Positions 1-14,600 of a stretch of DNA of 64,000 nt are shown in pieces (the first letter of the stretch is position 1; each line of letters starts with the position of its first letter). The notes under the pieces are model-generated. The model had not been told where the DNA came from. It did not search any database and was given only the letters and a program-made list of their open reading frames with translations. Source of the stretch: Cyanophora paradoxa (Eukaryota > Glaucocystophyceae > Cyanophorales > Cyanophoraceae); contig QPMI01000220.1 in the NCBI GenBank assembly GCA_004431415.1, forward strand, positions 124,001 through 188,000, given 5' to 3'. Both the position numbers and the translations under genes were made by a program.

Positions 1-1504
<1,504 letters not shown>

Positions 1505-2686
1505 GCCGCGAATAACGAGGAGCAGGAGGTGGAGGTGGGACTCTCTAGGCTGCATGCTGCCGCCAGCCCTGCGAGATGCTGCACCGACGTCTGGTTATCG
1601 TTTGCGGATTTTCGTCAAATTCCGCTTTTATTCTTTCCGATGTTTTTAATGGAGTTTTGTATGTGACTCAACTTTTCACTTCCTGGAACTTCGCTCAGCT
1701 TTAATTTGCTTCGCGCGGTCAACGTTTCCGTAGTGAAGTTGGAAATGGGTCACGTGCACGTGCATACTTGTCAGTAAGAACCAGTAAGAACTGTCAATTT
1801 TTCAGTGACGTAAACAGCCAGCGCCGCCCAACGTGCACGTGCCCAGCCAGGGCCAGCGCAGATCCAGAGCCCACTTGCACGCGCCCAGCCCGGCCAAATG
1901 CATTGCAATTGGCCGCCGCGCCAGTATACGTAGCGCTCGCATCATCGTAGCCCTAACATCATAGCGACGGCATGCACATGCACATGCGCAGCTAGGTGCA
2001 GACCGGCGCCAGATCACACTCCGGATTCGGGGCCCCCGGGCTTCTCGCTGCTCCTCGGGCTCCCGCCCTGCAGTCCCCCGGGCTTCTCGCTGCTCCTCGC
2101 CAGATGCGGATTCGGGGCCCCCGGGCTTCTCGCTGCTCCTCGGGCTCCCGCCCTGCAGTCCCGGGGCATCCTCCCCGAGCTCACAGTTGTCTTCGCTTGA
2201 GAGCCGCCGCGCGGGGCGCGCAGCGGCCGCGCAACGCCGGCGCTCAGCGCCCGGCGCACTGCGGCAGCGACTCCGCGCTGACTCTGCGTGTTGCCGCGGA
2301 CGCTGGCGCCCCCGCTGTTTCCGACGCTGATCGCGAGCAGGCATTAAATTCGCGCTTGATTGCAAGGGGGGAAGAAGACCAAAGGGCTTCTCCCAGCTTG
2401 CTTCCCGTTCCCTCGCTTCAGACAAAATTTTTCTATGAGGCCGTTTCCGAGGGCCAGTATGCAACGAATACAGGGGCTGGGCTCGCGAACCGGGACTCGG
2501 GATCCGGATTGGCTGCAGCTGGCGCGGGGTTGGGATTGGGGGGATTGGGAACAGCATGGATTTGGCTTTGAATTTGTTACGTTGGGCAGATCAAGAGGTA
2601 CGGACTCGGGAGGGGGAGGAAGGGAAGGGGGAACGTTGACGGAAGCTGGGCCACGGACTCGGCACGGGGGCGTCGAGGGTGCGGAC
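1505..2686. other. intergenic; short duplication and dispersed-repeat fragment
   Basis: This lies between the convergent ends of the TPR gene and the giant ASH gene. I see no credible exon. It contains an imperfect tandem duplication of 85 bp (copies beginning near 2023 and 2108). It also has a fragment at about 2362-2475 that matches the repeat family at 40770 and 42105, recognisable by TTGCAAGGGGGGAA and CTTCCCGTTCCCTCGCTTCA. The stretch 1505-1990 looks featureless. Confidence 0.5.
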
Positions 2687-5600
2687 CTAGAAGATGCGGG
2701 GGGCGTGGACCTGGGGCAGGCCGTCGAGGGCGTGGAGGACGCTCTGCCGCTGGGCGGCCTGCGCCGTGAGCCGCAGCGGCTCCCGCTGCGGCCGCGCCGG
2801 CCGCGCGGGGGCGGGCTGGAGGCCCTCGAAGGGCTGCGGCGCCACCGTCAGGTGCGAGACGTCCTCCAGCTCCACCCCGGGCTGCGCGGCCCCCGCCCCG
2901 CGCGAAACGCGCCCTCACGATCAGACCCGTGCACGCCTCCGACAGAGGTTGAGAGGAATTGAATTTGAGCACCTGCGGCGGCTGCAGGACTCCGTACAGC
3001 GCGACGGGGCCCACGTAGTCGTAGAGCCTCAGGCACTGAAGGCGCGAACCAAATGAGCGGAGTGGATGGTACTAGGGCGGGAGGCGGAGGCGGCGCGCCT
3101 GCTCGACCTCGTAGTCGTCGACGCTAGCGTACGCCTGCCGCGGCCTCGCCGGCCGCACGATCCGGAAGCGCTCCGACGCTGCGCGGGGCCGCTCGCCCTT
3201 CCCCGCGCGGCCCTTGCCGCGCCTGCGCCGCCTCTGCCGCCCTCCGAGGAGGCCGGACGCCTCGGCCGACGCGGGCGGGCTCTCCCCCGGCGACTCGCCT
3301 TCCCCCTCGTCGGGCCCGCTGCTGCCGCTGCTCTCCTCCTCCTCCTCCTCCTCCTCCTCCTCCTCTGCCGTTCGCTGCTGCCGCTCTGCGACGGCGGCGG
3401 CGGCCGGTTCCTTGATAGGCAGGGGCATCCGCTGCGGCTCGCGGGCGCCCGTGGCGAGGTCGAGCTGCTCGGAGCGGAGGACGGCGGCGAGCGCGTCGGA
3501 GATCTCGATCTCGTCCCCCGTGAGCGAGACGGGCAGGTCGAAGGCCTTCCGCTCGAGCACGCCGTCCAGGACGACCCGCACGACGAACTCGAACCGCCCG
3601 GCGTCGAGGGGGCGCAACGTCGCCCGCACGTCCCTCGACTCCCCGGGCTGTAGCCTGAACTCCGTCGGGGAGAGCTGAACCTCGAGCCTCTGGACACGAG
3701 CCGCGTGAGATGTGTGCCGGCGCGCAGAGTCCGACTCGAGGACGCGCACCGTGCCGGGCTTCGCCCCTTCCACCTGCACCGCGCTCGCCGGAAAGACCCG
3801 CCTGTGCGTCGGGTCGATTCCCGCGCCGGAAGCCCTCCGGTCTTGCATCTCGTCCGCGGCCGGCTGCTCGACGAAGAGCTGCGCGGGTGCCTGGCGACGA
3901 CGTCAACGTTGGCGCGCGGAGGACGAATTCGCTGCAGCGCCAGCGCACCTCTCCCCTGTTCTGAACGCGGATTACTTTGTGGATGTCAGATTTCACGGGG
4001 ACCTGCCCGCATTGGAGTTCTGGAAAACCATTAGATCCTGCAAAGATAGAGATGACTATTCCCTTAAATCAAGCCGAACCCGCAGGGGACAGGGAGATGT
4101 CGAGGCGGCCGCCGGAGGCCCGGAAGGGCACCGCCAGCAGCGGCGTCATGCCTTTGCTGAACTCGATCACGCCGGAGTGGACTTGCCCTCCGACGGGCGC
4201 GTAGGTGACGCTCAGCGTCGCTGACTCGCCCGGCGCGAGGTGCAGGTCCCTGCCGCGAGCTCAGATGCATGCAGGAAGAGCCCACGTCGCCTGCAGCTGC
4301 GCGCACATGTGCGACAGAGCCACGCAGAAGGGGACCCTCGTGACATGAACGGCCAGGGGGAGGGAGCAGGCGTTGGTGACGACCAGCTGCCGGCCGACCT
4401 TGCATCTGCGAGCGGATCGAGTGGGGGTCACGCAGAAGAACGTGCACATTGGAATTCGCGCGGCAGACTGCGCACCCGAAGGGAACGACGCCGAGATCGA
4501 AGCCGGGGGAGTCGGCGGTCAAAGTGGGCTGCACGCCCTCGCCCGAGACCTGCGGGCTCGAGGCGCTCGCTCGCGCTCGCACGCGCGTCGAGGCACTCTA
4601 AGGCGCGGAATCGCGTCGCACCTCGAACGTGTACTCCAGCTCGGACATCTCCGAGAGTATGGACACGATGCCCTCGGCCAGGCTCGACTCCGCGGGGCAG
4701 AACGTGACCGTGCAGTCGATTTGGCGCCCCGGCTCCACCACGCCGCTGGAGGGCGTGACCGTGAAGGCGGGGTGCGTGCAGTTGATCGCGAATGGGAACA
4801 CGTCCGTCTTGGACGTGTTGTTCAGACTGAACGCCTGGAACGTGTCCTGCCCGATGAACAGCGGCTTGAAGTGCATCGGCTGGAGCTTGGCCACGTCGAG
4901 GGCGGGCTGCTCGAAGGATTAGATTTCCGGTTTTCGCGACAGACAATTTCGGAATACAGGTACGTCTGACCTTCACTGAGCGGCCGCTGACTGTGACACC
5001 GAGCGGCTTGGCTCCGGAGAGAAGCGGACGAACCACCAAAGCGAAATTGAAAGTTCCTGGGTTCTCGCTCGAAAAGGAGACCTGCACTGTGACTGAACCC
5101 TGGCCGTTGATCCCGCTCCGCAGTACGAAGCTCGACGGGGAGCACGAGAACGCCTGAGAGCGGCTATCGGTGCAGGCTAACAAAGGAAAGCGGTACGGCT
5201 GGGCACCGGATCCGGACTCTCGATCACAACTGGCACGGGGAACGCCGACGTCGACGACACCACGAAACGGCGGTTGACGGCCACCGAGGCGTGAGCGCGG
5301 ACGATCCCGAACTCCAGGCCCTGGCCGTCAATGTCCAGAGGCGGGATCGCCAGATTGGCTCGGACGATCATCGCGTCCTGGTGGATCGTGCCCGGGTGCG
5401 TGACGTAAACCGGCAGGCCGCCCGCGCCCTGCTGGCCGAGCTCCTCCGCCTGTGGGTTCAGAGTGAGCGAGATGCGAAAGTCCTCTAAAAAGAGAAGCGC
5501 ACATGCTCTTTGAGCAGCCTCTCCCAGCGATCTGTGCATTTCGCGGAGACCTCCTCGAAGGGCCCGTCGAGGCCGTCGATGAACTCCTCCGGAACAGGGC

Positions 5601-8600
5601 AGCGGTGCTCCACGACGAGGGACTGGCGCGGCGGCTCCAGAACGGACGCGTCGGCCGCTTCGATCACGAAAGCCGTCGGAGAGATCGTCAGGAACTGGGT
5701 CTCCAGCTTCGCTTGCGGGTCCTTGCTCTCCGAGGCGCCCGTCTGGGCCGAGACGTCGACGTCGTGGTCCAGCGTGCTCGGCGGAGGGGAAAGCGAGAAG
5801 GCGACAGGCAGGTTGTACGGGCAGCCGTTCTGGAAGACGACCTCGGTCGCTTTCCTGTCCCCGGGTACGACGTCGCCGAGGTGGAGGCTCTGCGGCCAGG
5901 ACGGGCCCAGCTTGAACGTGCACGCTGCGCGGCCTCGCTCAGCGAAACGCCCAACGTTAAGACATCGTCGCGCGCGCACCTCTAGCCGACACAACGAGCG
6001 TAGTGCTCACTCCGCTCGACTGTACAGGGATGGACAGTGTCACATCGTTGTCCTTCAGCGGCTTATAGGTCAGGCGAAATTCCGCGATCTCTTGCGCCAG
6101 AAGCGTTCCAGATAGGTTGCCAGACAATTCGAAGTCTTGAGAGCTCAAGAGCGGCCACTGGATTTTGTAACTCAACGAACCAGTGCCCTAAACGAGAAAG
6201 AAATCTCAGCGCCTTAACAAAAGAAGCGTGCAGCGATCCAACGAACCGAGTTCTGGAGCTTGAATTGCATGTGGGCGCTCTTGCGGGTTGGGACATCGCC
6301 GAAGGCCAGCTCGGGCGGATCGACTCGAAGCGTGGGGAAACCGGCGCAGCCGCGAAGAACCAGCAGAGTGGGCGTCCGCTGCACTCCCGCCTGGAAAATG
6401 GCGAGCAGGACCGAGCTTTCGAAACCGGGTTGGTTGGGCGGGTTGAATGTGATCCGCATGGGTGCCTTGGAGTGTGGGCTGAGGCGCCCCGAGACTGGGT
6501 GGACAGACCAGCACGCCTTACTCTCCTCGTCCAGGACCTGGCTCTCAAGAAAGCCCGCCTGGTGGGCGGCTTCAACACTGCCGAGACTCTCGCGGGCCGA
6601 CAGAGGCATCAGAGCGATGGTGAAGTTGATCGGAAGCGGCGAATCATTCGTCAGCTCTCTCGTCTCGACCTGCGAGAAAAGAGAAAAGCTTTAAGAAAAC
6701 CCCTTATATGACGAGCGCGCTGCGGCGCAGCGTTCTCTCACCGCCTCCTCGCCGTAGTTGGCGTTCGAGAAGTCGACCGCGTCGAGAGAGCTGACTTGGA
6801 CGGACGACTCGTGCGCGGTCGCTTCGATCGGCACGTGGACGGGTTCGATTTCCTGGCGGCGAGCTGGTCGGCGCAGCGGGAGGAACGCAGAGCCGGGCCC
6901 CAAGATCAGGCCTCACCTCGAGGGCGCTCTCCGCTGGGCGGATGACGAGACTGCCCGTCACGGGTCCCTCGGCCGGCGTCGAGACGGAGACGTAGACTAT
7001 CAGCGTGGAGTGCGACTCGAGCTCCGGGGTCCGTTCCGGGCCGTGCAGCTGCGTGCGCCACTTGACCGCCGACGCGAGCGACGCCGGCTCCACCTTCAAG
7101 CTCAGCGTCGCCGAGACCAGCCCTGGCATGGCGAATGCGATCGGGATCGAGCCGCCGACCATGTCGGAGGCGAAGGACGACGAACCCTGGTTGTGGATCT
7201 GGATGATTCGAGTGGTCTCGGACCCGACCGCGACGCTGCCTAGTCTGCGTGCAGAGGCGGGTGAGCGACGGCGCGGCCCTGCCCATCGGCCCAACCTCAG
7301 TGAGCGCACTCGAGGCTGCCTTCGATGGACCACTGGAACAGCGCGCCAGCTCCGCAGACCCCCAGGTTGACCACGTCACCTGCTCGCTCGAGCTCGTTCA
7401 TCAATATAATCCGCGGAGGCAGACTCGAGAGATGCGAAACGGACCTTCCTCCTCGTCCTCGATCGTCACCATTCCCTCGTAGAAAGAATCGCCGGGCGGG
7501 AGGAAGCCGAGCTGTTCGAGCGTGCACGCGCGCTCAGGCGAACGCCGACAGATCTAGAGACTTTTCGCGAATTGAGACACCTTCACGACGAACGCGCTCA
7601 GAGGCGGGATTTCCAGCTGGTTCTCGCCGTCGATCTCCAGGAAGCTGTGCCTCGTGAAGACGCGGGCGTGGCAGGTGCGGACACTCAGATTCGACACGAG
7701 GAGCGGCCGCCAAGACGTTTGGCCTGAGCGAATGAAGTTTGCATCCGAAGTTGCGCAAAAAGCAGAGAAGAGCTCGAGTTACCGATGAAGCAGTACATGA
7801 AGTCGTATTGCTGTCCGGAGAGGGACGACGGCCGGTACTGCACAGAGGCCGGCAAGGGGATCGTGGAGTTGAACGGGAAACCCTGCGGGTGCAGCTCCAG
7901 CAAGGTCTGGAGATGGGCTCTACGGTCAGCACGCTCTGCCGAGAGCGGCGCGAACGCTTCCCTAGGCCTACCTCGTCGGGGGCGTGGACGAGCAGCCGCT
8001 GGTCGGCACCCGAGCCTTTCAGGAGCACTGTCACGGGGATTCCCTTCCACGCAATCTGTGCCCCGAGATTAGGCGCTGGCGTTGGCCAGTTGTAGACGTT
8101 GGCCAGTTGCAGGCCGGCAGACCTCGAGATTGCGGAGAGAAATCCCGTCCTCCGGTCCGAAAACCTTCGACGGCTTGAAGATGACGGTCAGGTTGACGCT
8201 ATCGCCGCTTTCGATCTCGCCAGTGGCGTTGTGGAGCGTAAATCCATCTGCAAGATCCGTAAATAGCGATCAATTAGGCACGCGAGGGAGAGAGAGATAG
8301 GAAACCTGCTGTCAGAGCTTGCAGAGGTTTTCCCGCCTCGTCCAGCAAGCGGGCCTCGTATTGCGTCTTGTACGTCCCTTCGTTGTACAGCTGCACACTG
8401 CGCGACGGATCGAGCTGCAAGCAGACGTGAAAATCCGGAAGAAAACCGGTGTTCACCTCGCCAACTGCTCTCGCGCGAAGCGGCACACGCCGAAATCCAG
8501 GACGAGGGGCTCCACCTTGAGGGCTGCCTCCCCCACCTTGCCGTAGACCACGATCGTGGGATTGGCGATGGCTCCTTGGACCTGCGCAAGCACCCATCAA

Positions 8601-11600
8601 CTACTGTCGGCGACGTCTCCAGAGAAGCTTGAGATCCTACCAGGAACTCGGCGGAGTGCAGGCCCGGAGCTGCTGGATTGAGGGTTGTCTGCACGACGAC
8701 GGAGCTCGCGGGCTCGAGCTCGAACGAAGCTGGCGTCATTGTGATATACTCCGAAGCTTTTCCAGACGACTGCAGATTGACAGTCGCGGGGAGGTTGCCC
8801 TGGTTGGTCAGCAGCAGGAAGTCGATCGGGCGCGGCTCGCTCTTCACTTCCACGAGTCCCTGCGCAAATGCTCGCGTAAGGACAACTCGGCATGATGCGA
8901 GGAGGCGAGCGGACCAGGGCGACTTCGATGATGTCCATTCGAGCTGGAGCGCGACCGCGTCAATGTGAGAAATGAAATTCGGTTGGACAAAACCCGCCAC
9001 GCACGTTTGGAGATCGACACGCCTTGTGGAATGTCCTCGATAATCTAGCAAGATCGATACTTTGATGTCGGTTCCAAAGCGGCACGTTGGAAGCTCTAGG
9101 ACTCACCGCCGCTGTGATGAGCGCCAGGCCTCCGCGCACTTTGATGGAACCGTGATACACCTCGTTGATCTGAGCGGACGTGATCGTGAGCGCTTCACTC
9201 GGTACGTCCTAGTGAATTACATGCAGGAAAAGCACCTGCGAGACCATGCGGAACTTTGCGGCGTACTCCACTTCGTACCCCGTGGGCACGCATGAAATCC
9301 TGAACTCCGATAGGGCGCCCGGCGCCATCTGCGGGCAGCTTAACGAGACAAACAGCGGCGCAGGGCGGCGGAGAGAGCGCACGTTCGCCGACTCGGGGTC
9401 GATGAAGAAGGCAGGCTTGCGAGAAACTCCCCTTCCGATTGCCTGCCGCACCAAGTTCTGCACCGAATTCGGAACGGCGGCCCGCTTCATCGCAACTGCC
9501 TCGAGGAGATCAAGCGCCAAACAAATCGGAGAAAGTTGCAGAAAGCACCGCTCTTCGCGTCGAATTCCATGCCGATCTCGACGGAAAGTTTGCCCACATT
9601 GGACACCTGAATCGCCCGGCTCGCTGCGAAAGATAAATCAGTCTACAGTCGAGCTCAATGCTGAACTGAACAAGTCCTCGCCTTCCGTTCCAAGAGCAAC
9701 GATTCCGAAATCCAAGTCGAGGTCGTTCTGTATGATGAGCTGAGGCGGCAGGACCATGGCGTGCACGGACAAGGTCGACTCTCCGCCGTCCGTGTCGAAC
9801 GTGATTTCTCCCCTGCGGAAAGCGTAAGAGTTGGCGGCTTCATTCGCGGGTTGGAAACTGACACAAAGCCGCCGTGAGTGGTCTGCTTGTTCGGCTTGAG
9901 GCTGACGCGGACACACTGCTCTCCGCTGCCCGGGATTTCGCCGCTTGCAGGGTCGACCCAAAGGATGCTCCTGAACGCATGCTGAGAGAACGCCTGCCAG
10001 ATGCACGACGCCCTGCCCGAACGTCAGTTTAGAGAGCGGCGTGAAAAGAGAGGCCGGCTCGAAATCAGGCCAGAACCTTCCACTGTTGACGAGTTTCTGG
10101 GGAGAAAAAGCGCTTCAGTGCTAATGCGAAAAGCAGGAAGACAGGAAATCGCACCAGTTCCACCTGCGACATGTTGTTGACCACGACGAGACCTGTTCTC
10201 TTGTGAGCACTAGTATTGCACGCGGCTGGCTCAGAGAAGCGCTGGCGCTCACCCATGTCGACCGAACGGACGGGCATAACGAAGGCGGGGACGCCGATGT
10301 CTGCTTTGACCTGCACGACCCTCTTCTGCACGGGGCTGCCGGGGCTCGTCTCCCACTCCAAGGTCAAAGGCACGCGAATCGGGTTGGCCGTGATGGACAG
10401 AACGACCAAGGGGATCTCCAGCCTCTGCCCGGATGCGATCGGAATCGAGAGGGTCTGCACCCGCTCGTCCATCATCGTGACTTCGTTGCTGTCCGAGTGG
10501 AGCCTGATGACAGTCGGCAGCAGGCCGACGTTGCGGACGCTGATCCTCCCCCTGGCCGGGCGCTGCGCCTTGACCGTTCCGAAGTCCATCACGTCGGGCG
10601 TCTGGAAAACGATGTCCGCGCTGGCGCCGACGCCCTTCAGGAACACTACAGAGTGGACGAAGTCCGATTGGATGCTGCAGCTGCCGCTGATGGCCGCCTG
10701 CGCCCTCCGCGGAGTGCACTGGACGGGGAGGGAGAGGAGCTCGCCCGGCCCCAGCGAGGCCGTCGACGGGCAGGACGGATCAAGCTCGAAGCCCTGGGAG
10801 AAACGGGAGACGTGAATCGACTGCGTCTCCAGACTCTCGTTCACCGCTCGTATGTGCAAGCGTCTGCGGTCAGGGGAGGTGAGGTGAGCGACATTGGTAC
10901 ATGCCATCGAGCACGTTCTGAATACTGACCCCGGCGCATCTTCAGCGCGATGCTGCGTTGAATTCGCAACGGGGACGATTCCGAAATCGAGAACGCTTGG
11001 AGTCACGACCACAGGCCGCAACGACGACCCTCGAAGCTGCGTTTCCACTCTAAACAAGGGCGGCACGTCGTCCTCCGAGGAATTTGCGGTGTCCGAAGAC
11101 AGAAACACGAAAGTGAGGGTGTGCTGATCCGACAAGCGCATCTGCCTTTCGGGTGCGAAGATGGCGCGGAGGTGAAGCGCGTGGTCCGGATGAATGGTGC
11201 TGATTGCAGGGCCGGTGGAGGAATCCGAAGAATCCGACGCGTGCGACACAGTGATGGTCCTGCGCTGCGCGCCTTTGACGGCAATGCCGCCGACTCCACG
11301 GAAGTGCTTGGACTTCGAATGCATCGCATGCGCGGTGCCATCCCGCACGTGCGCGTCGGGCTCGTTATCCAGCGACGAGCCTTTGCTCAAGGCGACGGCC
11401 TGACGGAGGTTCAAGCGCAACATCGCCCAGAGGTTTACGTGCTGGTACACGTGCAGCAGCTGGTTTCCGCCCGACTCCTCGCCGACGACTTCGAGCTCGC
11501 ACGTGTGGGGCGCGGCGCTGACCACCTGGAGAAGCGACGCGGGCAAGGATCCCGTGTTGCGGACGGTGAAGTCGCAGATCGAGGCCGTGCCGAGGCGAGT

Positions 11601-14600
11601 GCGGCCGAAGTCGATCGTCGCAGGGGGAAGGACGCGCAGCGTCCCTGCGACTCCTTCCAGTCGCACCGAATGCGTTATGTCGCTGAGAGCGATCCAAAGA
11701 TCCGCCCTGTGCTTGCCGCTCTCGTTTGGCTCGTACAAGATGGTGACCTGAAGAAGAAGAGCAATCAGATCGCGTCTTTTTACAACACCAGGAATCCGCA
11801 AACCTTAATCGTGTTGTTAGATTCCAAAGTCGCACTGGTTTGCTCCGTTTCAAAAGATGCGGAGAAGGGGCTGTGCACTGTCATCTCCAGCTCCTCGGGC
11901 AGCTCGCCGTGATTTGCGAGGGTGAACTCGATTTGCCGCTGCGAGCCCAGTGAGGCGCGCAGGAAATCCGGATAGGCGAGCAAAGTCACCTTGTCGCCCA
12001 AGAGAACTACTCCGAAGTCGAGAGTGGAAATCGGAAGCCCGATCAAGACCCTGAGGAAGCATTCATCGGATTGTCGGCAACGGCCGGAACAGTGTCAGAA
12101 CTGACCTTGGCGATGCCTGGCCCACTAGCCGGCAGCTCTGCAGGTCGCGCCCTTGACAAACAAGCGTCAAGGGCTGCGAGAAGATGCCGGCCTGCGCTGG
12201 CGCGAAGTCCACGGCGGCGTACTGCGACCCGCCAGCTTCCAAGAAGCCCTCTTCAGGCTGGACGGTAAACGGAGCCTCCTGATTCTCGCTCGTCTTCACG
12301 GCGATGAGCTGCCATTTTTGCCGAGCCTTGGAAGCGTTCTGGATGAGAATCGCCTGGGTGTGGGTGCTGCCGACGCGGCACTTGAACGAGACTTCGCCGG
12401 TCGGCTGCATCGTCAGCGGGTTCTCCTCGCTCTCCGACGAGACGACTTCGACGGCGTCCAGCGCGCCCGTGTTCAGGCTCGCGAGGCAGACGAACCCCTT
12501 CAGGCACGTCGACCCGTGCGCTTGCCGCCGGCTCTTGTGGAGGACGGAGAGCTGGAGGGCCGACTCCGCCAAGACGGCCACCTCCTCGCCGGAGACGTCC
12601 TGGTCCCCCGCTTGTGCGAGGAGGGCGTGCATCCCAGGCGAGGTCAGGAGGACGGCCGAGTGGTCCTCTCCGCTCGAGACCTCCAGCGCCGCTTTCCGCC
12701 CGAGGCCGCCCACCTGGACGACGTCCGCCGAGAACTGGAACGCGGGGCTCGGGAGTGCAGGAAGCTCCACGTTGCCCTTCTTCATGCCGGCGAACCGAGG
12801 CGCGAGGGCGGCCGGCACAACAGAGGACCCGCCCGAGAGCCTGGTTGGAAGGTGAGTTGGATGCGTGCGACCCTGAAATCAAAAGTGCCAGACCAGTCTC
12901 GAATCTGGATGATTTCCTTCGTGAACTGCCCAGCGGAGCTGACAGTGTCATCCTCGCCCGAGGGCTTCGGAGAAATCGCGATCGCCACGAAGTGCAAGTT
13001 GCCCTCTGAGAGCACGCCAGGTTTTAGATCGTTTTCCGATCGAAAAAAAGAGGAACGAGCTTACTGATGCGAGCAGGAAACTGGGCCTGGGACGGGCTGA
13101 TCATGTTGAACTTGATCGGGGTGCGCACGACGCCCTTCACTTGCGGGGCGAACGAGACGGCGAGAGAGATCGTTTCGAGAGGGCCGATCGTGACCAACTC
13201 CTTCCCGCTGACCGTCGGCTTCTGCTTCGCGCTCTTGCCGCCGGCAGTCGACGCGTAGCTCAGGAACGTGCGCTCCGCCTCGAAAGTGAGGGTGAACTGC
13301 AGCTGGAGGGACGACGCGTTCTCGACGGGGACGAGGACGCGGCACTCGCCGCCGACGAGGACTGGCGGGAGATGGATGTCGGGCTCGACGGGGATCTCCA
13401 GGGGCTGCCCCACGAAGCCCCGCAGGGCGACCCGGACCGGGCGGCTCCCCGGAGAGGAGACCTCCAGGTTCGCGAAGAAGGGGCCGGGCTGGAGCTTCGC
13501 CAGGTCGGGAAGCCGGGCGGTCAGGACGGCCTCTTGCAGGGGCTCCAGGTGGAGCGTCAGGCTGCGGGAGAACGAGTCCACCACGCACTCCCGGGGCGAC
13601 GCGTCGATCTCTATCGCGGGTATCGAGCAGGACACGATCGCGGTCCGGAAGTCGCTGGACATGTTGTGAACGACGACGCTTGACTCGAAGGTGCCCGCTC
13701 CGAGGCAGATCCCGTAGTCGGCTAGAAGCAGGTTGCTTCCGAGCGACCGCCTGACCTGCTCGAACTGCTGGAGGAGGCCTCCGGATCGCGCGTAGCCGAC
13801 GCTGTCGCCGGTGAGAAGAGAGAACTCGGACCCGAAGGGGGCGTCGTCCTCCAGCCTCAGCTCTCCCTTGCGCATGCCCCTGGACACGTAGACGGCGATC
13901 GGGTGGCCGCATAGCCCCTCAAGCTGCACGGCCTGGCGCTCGCCGCCGGGGCCGACAACGTCGAAGCGAGCCCGGTACCTGCCCGCCGCTTCAATAAAAT
14001 CGTGTACCGAAAACGGGCAACGAAAACCGCCAGCACCTGCCAACAACTGACGCCTCGCAGAACAACTGTACGGCTCTCTCCTCCCCCGATGAGAGCTCGA
14101 ACGATCGCGCAGGAATGTTGATCTTCGACGCAGGTTTAGATGGCGCGGCGCAGGTCAGAATAGCGGCGGGCACCTGTGGAACGTGTTTGTGGTCCCCGCT
14201 GTGCGGGACGACCACTTCACAGGAGATGCCTTCTGGGCTGAGGTTCCTGCACGTGAACGACGTCTCCAGCGGGACCCCAGGCTCCAGCCAGCCGACGTGG
14301 ACGATCGCGGGCCTCACTTGGAAACTTGGCCCTTTGAACGCTTCGATCTTGGTACTCGCGAGAGCTTTCCCGGAGGGAGCGATGGCGCGCATGGTCCCAT
14401 GCACGCTGATGGACTGGCGACGGATGGAGACAGGATCGAACGTTACAACTGTGGGTGTTGCCGGGGTCAGCCATCGCTAGTGACAAGAAGCGTTTAGCGC
14501 GCACCGATCTCCTGCTGGCCATTGACCGGCGCTGGGAAGACTAGAGGGCTCGCCGTGAAAACGTCAGCTGGCTGAACCACAATAGATATCATCGGCCGCT

